Source of the DNA: Agriotes lineatus
Taxonomy: Eukaryota > Arthropoda > Insecta > Coleoptera > Elateridae
DNA length: 64,000 bases
Direction: 5' to 3'
Assembly: GCA_940337035.1 (NCBI GenBank)
Contig: CALNHX010007544.1
Location: 1-64,000, forward strand
Shown here: in pieces, positions 56,457 through 64,000 of the stretch
Position numbering within the stretch: position 1 is the stretch's first letter
Layout of the letters: every line of letters starts with the position of its first letter
Program-made: the position numbers and the translations under genes
The notes under the pieces: generated by a model
The model's database searches: none
What the model saw: the letters and a program-made list of their open reading frames with translations, nothing else
Told to the model about the DNA's origin: nothing

Positions 56457-56794
56457 CAGGGAGTTTATTATAACGCGCAGTATGTGTATATGCGTTTATT
56501 TTAAAATGCAATATGGAAACGTTACTGAGTATGTAAAAACATAATATATTGTACGGGGGAAGGAATTCTGTTGATCAAATAGTATAAAGACTTCAATTTA
56601 CAGCAAGTATCTGGGTTATTATATGCCCTGTTGTTCTTTCTGATGCTTCTCTTTCAATAAAATTACGATTCATATATTGCATTTTAAAATAAACGCATTT
56701 ACACATGGCGTGGCGTACCCTTAGAAACCAATAGTAACAATCAAGTCCTTATGGAAACGAGAATGCCACATTGCGCGTTATAACAAATTCACTG
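56457..56794. mobile_element. 338-bp MITE, Tc1/mariner type, inside ZNF-D
   Basis: Ends cagggagtttattataacgc and, as complement of the right end, cagtgaatttgttataacgc; TA flanks both sides. Inner arms gcgtttattttaaaatgcaa and ttgcattttaaaataaacgc are exact complements. Non-coding. It separates the ZNF-D finger remnants. Confidence 0.85.
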
Positions 56795-56796
56795 TA

Positions 56797-56900
56797 TAAA
56801 CGCACACATATAGGTAAAGTCTTATTGTCGAACATAAAGCTACGCAGAAAATTGATTTAATAATACGAAAGCGCCACTCAAAGCGGAGTGCTTTGAATAT
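56797..56900 (+). pseudogene. ZNF-D finger remnant, middle part
   Basis: Right after the MITE, 'RTHIGK' then, in another frame, 'VEHKATQKIDLI' correspond to the linker and the EYKAAQKxHLV part of a family finger. Frameshifts and stops follow. Confidence 0.6.
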
Positions 56901-57004
56901 CACTAGAATTATAATCTTGATTATGCACATGGTACTTACGTTTTATTTTATTTTGATTCTCAAAATGAACAAATTTCAAGGATACAGAATTTTGGGCACA
57001 GACT

Positions 57005-57238
57005 ATTTGTCACGGTCAAGAAAAACGGGACACTTTTTTTGATCTAATTCTCAAAATGCGAAAACAATTGCTGACACTGGCAATTCTAATTAATAAATGT
57101 CATCAAAGGTCATTATTCAAATCTGAAAAATGCCGGTACATATTGGAAATACGGATAAAGACCTGGTTTTCATGGCCGCGACGCATTTTGAAAATTTTGT
57201 CAAAAAAATTGTCCCGGTTTTTTTGGCCGTGACTGTAT
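57005..57238. mobile_element. MITE with CACGGYCAA..GGGACA ends
   Basis: Left cacggtcaagaaaaacgggaca with ctttttttga, and the complement of the right end cacggccaaaaaaaccggga with caatttttttga. The inner ctcaaaatgcg / ttcaaaatgcg also pair. About 230 bp, non-coding, between remnants of ZNF-D. Confidence 0.7.
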
Positions 57239-58480
57239 GTCATTATTGTGCAGGCGCTGTGAATTCTTGATATGCTAGTGGTTTCTATGTATTGTTGTCT
57301 GTTGTACTACTCGGCAACTTTATAGAACCTCGGTTCATAAAAACCATATTCCTGCTATCGAGGGTCAATAAACGAGCTTATGATTTCATAATAAAATAAA
57401 ATTATGTGTTGATACCAGACCTAGAACAAATCGTATGAAAAAAGATTTGATTATGGATTCAAATAATTAAAAACGATTTGAAAGATAGATTCTTTTTATA
57501 TATAAAAATTATTCAAATCGTTTTTTCAGATCATGGTCCGAATCTTCAATTTAACTTTAAAATTATTGTTACAGTTATTATTTTATTTTATTACTATTAT
57601 GGGGATTACACTAGTGTTTGTATTAATAAATAAAAAAATTATAAATTGTACTTTATTGTAAAGTTAGATTCAACAATATATCGTATGAACAAACAGAAAA
57701 TTCATCAAGGGGGCCTTTGGAATTTGGAAGTCGTGTATTATAACCATATATTGCCTGGGAACGGCCGAAAACATTACGGCGCCGACATAGTCTCACTCTG
57801 AGTATTACATGTCTCGTGTACATGTCTGAGAATTCGATTGATCGTGAGGTTCACTTCCCCACCGTGCTGACGACGCGCGTGTGTACAATTCACCAAATAC
57901 ATCGAAGAGCTGGTTATGTCTCACTTACGATGTGACCTCCCCACTCATAGCCGCTAGCAATATAGTAGATATTAAATATATGATTATAACTCAAGAAAAT
58001 ATGGAGCTGTTATTTGACATGTGTTACAAAGTGAGGTTATAATCTTCTTTTACAGGCTTTGGAAATATTTCTGTTGAGTTTATTACGGGAAGTTTTGATC
58101 ACGGTTATTATAACGCTGCGATATTAGCCACTGTCTATAAAATGCCTGTGACAAGAATTACGAATAATTTTCTTGTGGTATAACACACGACTACAAAATT
58201 CCAAAAATTTCCTTTTTGCTCATACTGTCTTATTATAAAGTAAAAAAATATAGCAGCAGCTAATAATAATAAGATAAACACTATATTTTGACTTGTTAGC
58301 TTTTGACAAGACCAAAACTTCAATTTTCGGGAAGATTTTAGTTTCGTCCACCTTCGCACTTCCTACTCTTCGCAACATAAAAAAAAAACAATGTACAAAG
58401 GTAAACGAATCACAAAAAGGATTCAAATCCTTTATTCGAATCTAATGAGTGAATACTGAGTGATCCGAATCATACCCAGT
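57239..58480. other. No gene seen
   Basis: AT-rich stretch inside the decayed ZNF-D locus. 57760-57910 is CpG-richer. Nothing recognisable. Confidence 0.45.
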
Positions 58481-58484
58481 TATG

Positions 58485-58640
58485 GTTGATGCACACATGA
58501 TGAAGCACACTGGAGAGAAACCTTATTAATGTATAATTTGTGACTGTGAGACTACTACAACACAATTTGTTAAGACTTCTTATGTGGCATATACAGCTTA
58601 TTCAAGTATAGTAAGCAGAAAATTCAACGATGATGGCTTA
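58485..58640 (+). pseudogene. ZNF-D finger remnant, 3' part
   Basis: Reads 'HMMKHTGEKPY', a stop, then 'CIICDCETTTTQFVKT': the end of one family finger, the canonical linker and the beginning of the next. It places the original 3' end of the duplicated gene at or beyond 58600, so about 2 kb of inserted or diverged sequence now separates it from the 5' part. Confidence 0.7.
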
Positions 58641-58803
58641 ATGTAAAGCCGTAGTGCTCACTCTCATAACTTGTGGAACGACCAAGGGTGTTTATTCATT
58701 TATTTATAGGACAATAATTGTCCAGTTATACAAATAGACTATAAACATAATTTAATTTGCAGTAATACAACTTCTTTATTGATTTCTCAGAAAATGTTAC
58801 CCT

Positions 58804-59587
58804 TTATAAGTGTGCATTAGTTAAAACCAATTTTAGGAATATATTTTTAAATTGTTTTACCTGAAATAGAATTAATTTCATATGTGTCAGCAGTAGTAGT
58901 AGTTCACTCCTAGGGTTCCTCGAGGGAACATACAGTTTCCACAAATCTTCTCCGTAGCGTAGCTTTATTTCTGGCCACGTTTTTTCTAAATGACAGATCT
59001 CCCCTTTGATAGTTCGCCTTCGAGAGTTAGCAAGACTACCAACTCTCGTTCGCTCTTGTGGATTCCATTTTAGGCCGATTCTCGGGATTAATTGCAGCGG
59101 TTTTGTTAGGGTGGCCCTATTCATTTTCATCTGCGGCGTTTAATGACTGCTTAACCGTTCCTGTGAGGTAGCAGCCTAGAGATCTTTATTGCTAATGGTA
59201 ACGAGCCAAAAGATTCTACGTAGAAATTCGACGTAAGCACTTGTTCACAAATATTTTAGTTTCTTATTGACTGAAATACCCACGTACCACGATTCATACT
59301 CATAAAAGAGTACATGTGTTAAAAATTCTATTTTAGTTATATTAGTTCGGATGTGTCTCACACATTTTTGAGTTGTCCATACACTGTACGCACTCTGGTT
59401 AATCCATTTTGACTGTCTTCTTCTGTGCCACCGTTCTTGCTAACAATGCTGCCGAGTTAGCAAAACTGTTCTATGCCCTCTATTGTTTCACCATTTATTG
59501 TGAAATAGTTCACATTTCTGCTGCTAAGATGCGTACTCTTTGTTTTGTTAATGTTGACCTGGAGACCGGCTTTTAACGCCGTTTCTG
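58804..59587 (-). pseudogene. LINE RT C-terminal fragment
   Basis: Minus strand: 'ETALKAGLQVNINKTKSTHL' (59585), 'GETIEGIEQFC' with a stop, 'LGSIVSKNGGTEEDSQN' and the terminal motif 'SRRRTIKGEICHLEKTW' with PEIKLRYGEDLW (about 59015-58935). This is the part after the palm in 'craniofacial development protein 2-like' LINEs. It is cut at 59588 by the 3' tail of the next LINE, suggesting the latter inserted into it. Confidence 0.8.
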
Positions 59588-61640
59588 ATAAAATAATAAT
59601 AATAATAATAATAATATAAATTTATTCCATACTGTACAACAACATTACAGAATGCTAACAGAATTTGAATTATTTTACATAGATAGAATAATAAAGTAAA
59701 TATTTAATATAGGTAAACATAAATATAAAATATACGAATTCAGAACAAAATTTTTAAATTTAAGAATAAATAAAATTTTCGCACAGTAAGGAACCCCTGG
59801 ATGTTAGTTCAGTAAAGAACCGTTCTTCCACTAACACCCTGAAATATTTTTTTTACAAACCATATAAGCCATCAATTTAATAGAATTTAATAAAATAATT
59901 AGCTTGCTCTACAATTAAAAAACTAAAAGGTTATGTACTAGCATTTGGGTAGAAGGCTGCAACATATCACTACAAATGAACGAACATTTTTTCTTTAAAC
60001 TGCTTAACTGAACAATTTTTGAACGAGGAAGGAATGTCATTATAAATTTTTACAATGTTAAAGCTAAAGGACCGCTGATACAATACTGTTTTGTGTTGTG
60101 GAATTGTTACCAAACCTTTGAAACGTAGGTTTATATTATGCACATCCGTCCTAAATGTTATTTTATGGTACAGGTAAGGCGGTTTTTTATCAGTTATAAT
60201 TTTATGAAATAATATTGAGGATTGTAGATACCGCCTGTTGCTCATGTTGAGCCAAACTGTATCTTTCAATTTATGTGATATATGAGCAAACTTAGAGATG
60301 CCATAAATGAAACGTAAACAAGTATTTTGCACCCGCTGTATACGTAACGAAGTTTCATGATCCAGGCAAGGTCCATATACGGGAGCACAGTATGCAAAAT
60401 GAGACAATACAAGCGTATCACACAGCATAGTCTTAACTTTTACACTTAAATATAGTCTATGAGGATACAGAAGTTTTAAGTTACAGTAAGCTTTTTGTAT
60501 ACTTTTGCATATATGGTCTTTAAATCTAAACGATTTATCAATAACCAATCCCAAGTTCTTTGCTTTTTCCACAAGAGGTATATCAGCATTATCTATTTTT
60601 ATATTAGACATTATAAATTCCTCACTATCAACATTTTTACCTAGCAAAAGCACACAGGACTTTGTGGGGTTCAAGATAAGAGCATGCTGCTGTGAGAGAC
60701 GTGAAATGCTAGCAAGGTCTCGATTTATATTGTGTGTTGCTTTATCAACATCTTCCTTGCGAAAAGAACAATAAAGTTGCGTGTCGTCCGCATACATATG
60801 AACGTTACAATATTTTACATGTTTATGAAAGTCACTAGTGTATATAGTAAACAACAAGGGTCCCAAGATGGATTCCTGGGGCACACCTCTCGCAACAGCT
60901 AAAGGGTGGGATATGATATTATCAATTTTCACACTTTGACTTCTATTATGTAGATAATTTTGTATTAAATTAATTGCAGCATTACTCAGACCAACATAAT
61001 GTAGTATTGCCAGCAGTAATTTATGACTTAAAGGTGTCGAAAGCTTTACTGAAGTCTAACAATGTCAACATTGTGTAATTACCATTATCATATGACTTGA
61101 GTACATCATCAGTTACATGCAGTAAAGCTGTTGTACAACTATGCGCTGGTCGAAATCCTGACTGGCATTCAGGCAATAATTTATATTTTTGTAAGTGGTT
61201 ACGTAATTGCGTATTAATTATTTTTTCGAAAATTTTAGACATTGTGGGCAGAATGCTAATTGGTCTGAAATCTTTTAGTTCAACAGCACGTTCAACTTTA
61301 GACAAGGGAACTACAAATGCAGATTTCTATAAATTAGAATATGCATTTTGCGTAATGCAAGTATTAATAATGTGAGCCAGGTATTGACCAATGTGAGGGC
61401 AACACAGCTTTAACATTTTAGCATTTAATCCATCTGGTCCTACTGAATTGCTTTTTAATGAATTAATTATTTTTATAATTTTCTCAGTGGCCACAGGTTC
61501 AAATTCCAAAAGTGCTTCTACTAATACATTATTTGAGTAAAAATTATATAAATCTTCATCAACTGGCAAGTTAGGTATACTATTTATAAAATACTTATTA
61601 ATTTCATTTACATTCGGGATATCAGTAAATGTAAATTAAC
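59588..61640 (-). pseudogene. Jockey/CR1-like LINE reverse transcriptase, 5'-truncated
   Basis: Minus strand from 61569: 'IIKIINSLKSNSVGPDGLNA', 'ELKDFRPISILPTMSKIFEK' (61281), 'LLPECQSGFRPAHSCTTALL', 'MLTLLDFSKAFDT' with a frame break at about 61025, then an open frame of 320 codons (60932-59970) with 'VPQESILGPLLFTIYTSDF' and the catalytic 'MYADDTQLYCSF' (about 60795), thumb region and 'LRIQRVQNTCLRFIYGISKF'. The last frame is long and intact, so this is among the younger LINEs here. A 3' UTR of about 360 bp ends in (ATT)n at 59589-59613. Endonuclease and ORF1 are absent from the contiguous part. Confidence 0.85.
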
Positions 61641-61699
61641 AAAAAAAGTAGGTACAGACATTATACGGCCACGTTGTGACATTAATAGAGATACCTGGT

Positions 61700-62035
61700 T
61701 AAGTTCACTTTATATCAGATGTGGTGTTAATTACTTTAACTGAATTGTTTACGTTCACGTAAACTCTTCCATCCCGTGTCCACGCCTTCCCCTTTCCTAC
61801 AATTTTTTGGGATTCTTGTAACAGCTATAGATTTGTCCTCGTCAAGTCTTCCTTAATCACAACCCTGGTATTCTTCAAGAGAGATTTTTTAGAGTAGACT
61901 GCCTGCCGATATCTGTAACTCAAAAAACTCACAATGATTGGACGTGTCTTTCCAGGCTGTAATCTACCAACACGATGCATGCGATTGACAAAGTGTTCTT
62001 GCGTATCCACCTGAAGTTTGTTTTGTAAATGTCTA
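61700..62035 (-). pseudogene. LINE ORF1 C-terminal fragment
   Basis: Minus strand: 'NRMHRVGRLQPGKTRPIIVS', 'FLSYRYRQAVYSKKSLLKNT', 'RVVIKEDLTRTNL', a stop, 'LLQESQKIVGKGKAWTRDGR', 'VYVNVNN'. This is the RNA-binding C-terminal domain of an L1/CR1-type ORF1 protein. It lies just upstream (on the minus strand) of the truncated RT at 59588-61640, but I cannot tell whether both came from one element. Confidence 0.75.
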
Positions 62036-62094
62036 ACTTGCTTTGCACATATCTAAAATTATGTAACAGCAGGCAGACGTCATCAGCGTAAAAA

Positions 62095-63186
62095 GATCAG
62101 TGCCGGTAAATCATTAGGTGGAGGTGTGTTAATTGCCTGTAAAAGTTCAATCATTTCTAATAGAGTTCCACATTTTGAAAGCGCAGCCGACGACTTGAAG
62201 ATGAAACTGAAAGTTAGTACGAAATCGATTTATTTGTGACATTTGTGTGCAGCTTACTTTCTGCCAAATTCTGCCCACGTTGATTACGAACAACTCATCA
62301 ATGTTTTGTATTTTGAAGATTTTAATCTGCCTTCACTTGATCCTTATTTTAACTGCAGCAATACGTTGATTGAAAATCTTTTTGTAAATTTTGTGAATTT
62401 TTATGACTTATCTGAATATAATCATGTGCGTAACTGCAATAGTAGGATACTAGATTGGGTGTTATCGAATGACCTGACCGTAGCCAAGTGTGATTTACCA
62501 TTGGTGCCAGAAGATGGCTATAATCCAGCAATTCTTGTGTCGCTGAAAACGCACATAAATTTATCTACGCCACACGGCACCACAATACAATTTCAAAGGC
62601 TGATTATTTGAGGTTGTACAATATGTTTCGCGATATGAACTGGGAAGTCCTTGATAGCTGCAATAATGTTAATGACATTACGAATGCTTTTTATGGGATC
62701 ATGTACAGTGTTTTGGATCAGTGTGTGCCTAGAAGTAAAAGAGTTGGTGGCAGATGACCCCCTGGTTCACACGAGAAATTAAAAAACTAATAAAAAAGAA
62801 AAGCAACTCTCATAAAATTTATAAGCATCATAGTTCGTCTGAAAACTATGAAAATTTTTCAAAACTGAGAGCAGAATTAAAACAACTTATATCCACTATT
62901 TACTCTAATTATATAAAGGAGGTTGAAAATAATGTAAATGCTAATCCTACCTATTTCTGACATTTTATAAAAGGTAAGAAGCTCTGTATAAAGTAGATTT
63001 TGATATTCCTGTTGTTACTAATGACATGCTTACAATTACTCATATCAGTAAGGAGGAGATACGTGACGCTGTAAAAAACAAAATCTAAAAAGTCCGTTGG
63101 CGAAGATCAAATCCCAATTTACATTTATAAAGGTTGCATAGATTTCTTAGTTGATCCTTTGCACAAAATATTTAATCTCATCACAT
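62095..63186 (+). pseudogene. Jockey-like LINE: endonuclease and start of RT
   Basis: Plus strand: 'AGKSLGGGVLIACKSS' (62104), after a stop 'CAAYFLPNSAHVDYEQLINV', 'YFEDFNLPSLDPYF' (62309), 'NSRILDWVLSNDLTVAKCDL' and the linker 'PPWFTREIKKLIKKKSNSHK' (62757). An RT start follows at 63050-63180 (SKEEIRDAV, KKSVGEDQIPIYIYKG, 'LHKIFNLIT'). The order and motifs are those of a Jockey-type ORF2. Several stops and frameshifts are present. The RT is interrupted at 63187 by a Helentron-like element and seems to resume at 63637. Confidence 0.8.
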
Positions 63187-63636
63187 ATCTTTATATATAT
63201 AATTCTTCTGTACGTGTGTATGTCACTGAACTCCTCCTAAACGGCTGGACCGATTTTCATGAAATTTTGTGTGTTTGAGTGGGTCCCTGGATGGTTTAGA
63301 TTCACAATTGGACTTGATAGGTGGCGCTGCAATCGGGTTCTAGGATTTTTTTAAAATTTTTGACGAATTTCTTTGTTTTAATTTTTAAAAGATTTCTCGC
63401 ATATCAGAACATATAACCCCAAAATTTCACCTCCCCCTCACCACCCCCCAATATGTTTTAAAATGAAAAAAATCGAAAATTCGAAAATCGAAAAAAAGTT
63501 TGCTGAACCCGCTAATAGCAGGCAGCGGGCAGGACAACGTCTGTTGGGTCCGCTAATAGCAGGCACCGGACAGGACGTCTGTCGCGTCCGCTAATAGCAG
63601 GCAGCGGGCAGGACAACGTCTGTCGGGTCCGCTAGT
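63187..63636 (+). mobile_element. Helentron/Helitron-like non-autonomous element, about 450 bp
   Basis: Starts tctttatatatataattctt with ctcctaaacggctggaccga and a glut of conserved leader sequence typical of arthropod Helentron-associated elements. It ends gtccgctagt. The last part (63507-63636) consists of three units of about 41 bp (ccgctaatagcaggcagcgg..caggacaacgtctgtcggg), each containing a short CCCGCT..AGCGGG hairpin. No TIRs or target duplication are seen, as expected for rolling-circle elements. It lies within a LINE RT. Confidence 0.75.
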
Positions 63637-63775
63637 ATGTAATAAAGTTTTTAGATATTTTTTAAAAATCGGGGAATATATAATTGCACTTTTGACAAAT
63701 TCTTCTGACTTTGTGCCTACAAACTATAAAACTGCAGATTTACACTCTGCATTAGTTAAATCTTCACTTTAAGCT
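63637..63775 (+). pseudogene. Continuation of the Jockey-like RT after the Helentron
   Basis: 'NKVFRYFLKIGEYIIALLTN' matches the VFP..WK block expected right after 'HKIFNLIT' in this RT class. The frame stops at about 63771. This supports a clean insertion of the Helentron-like element. Confidence 0.5.
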
Positions 63776-63778
63776 GAA

Positions 63779-63945
63779 TTGCTATAAAAAGATACAAATG
63801 CACTTTAGATTTGGTACATTTTAACTTTTAACCTTACCCACTATAAAATGATACAATCGCACTTTGGAATAGGTACATTTAAACCTAAGACCTACCCACT
63901 ATAAAATAACAGAATTGCACTTTGGATTGGGTCTGAATTTGGAAC
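63779..63945. repeat. Diverged tandem repeat of about 58 bp, nearly 3 copies
   Basis: Units begin ctataaaa..gatacaa, continue tgcactttggat..ggtac and end accttaccca / gacctaccca. Starts at about 63781, 63841 and 63900. Confidence 0.65.
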
Positions 63946-64000
63946 ACTTAGTAAACTTTAAGAGAAGTACACATTTATATATTGCCTATATTTTTATTAA

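Overview
The window looks like TE-rich, AT-rich arthropod (most likely insect) nuclear DNA. It has spliced genes with short introns, C2H2 zinc-finger genes of the 'YKAA' type, and a dense layering of non-LTR retrotransposons, BEL/Pao, hAT, mariner, PIF/Harbinger and Helitron remnants, foldback elements and a tRNA-derived SINE. A beetle would fit the overall feel, but nothing in the sequence proves the order. No bacterial-type operon, CRISPR array, rRNA or free-standing tRNA gene is visible.

Host-type genes. Four paralogous C2H2 zinc-finger loci lie on the + strand: ZNF-A (CDS 6992-8488, 15 fingers), ZNF-B (30274-31155, truncated), ZNF-C (36964-38229, 8 sound fingers plus 3 broken ones) and a dead copy ZNF-D (about 55920-58640). 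They share a one-exon CDS, a 5' UTR intron of about 83-97 bp (seen in A, C and D, mutated in B), partly shared 3' UTRs, and an N-terminal tail with three psi-K-x-E (SUMO-consensus-like) sites. They appear to be products of segmental duplication that are decaying at different rates.

Second gene-like unit. At 17057-22383 small exons with matching splice phases spell an acidic/Ser-rich N-terminus and a SANT/Myb-like C-terminus. The gene sits between two clusters of GGCACC motifs (16553-16870 and 23617-23800) that point inward next to (TA)n tracts, so the whole 16.53-23.84 kb block may be one large DNA transposon. Its second coding exon is split by a 0.8-kb foldback element.

Mobile layer, left to right: repeat family A (1-680, 20735-21395, 48000-48578, 49577-49978); LINE endonuclease fragment (3085-3620); TIR element (5572-6447); Harbinger nuclease pseudogene (10064-10645); composite foldback (12064-12608 and again 45492-46083, where it splits a LINE RT); LINEs at 13190-16500, 28180-28900, 44830-47990 and 58800-63770; hAT-like elements (25435-26430, 35619-36654); BEL/Pao gag (34925-35618); four elements ending in TATACCGGGTG (18171, 29883, 32598, 40577); a 385-bp tandem array of hairpin units (42672-43620); mariner transposase remnant (43683-44190); other foldbacks (27766-28008, 44469-44608, 52176-52302, 54530-55438); two MITEs inside the dead zinc-finger locus; and a Helentron-like element (63187-63636) inside a Jockey-like LINE.

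The long stretches between these items carry no gene I can support and are listed as such.
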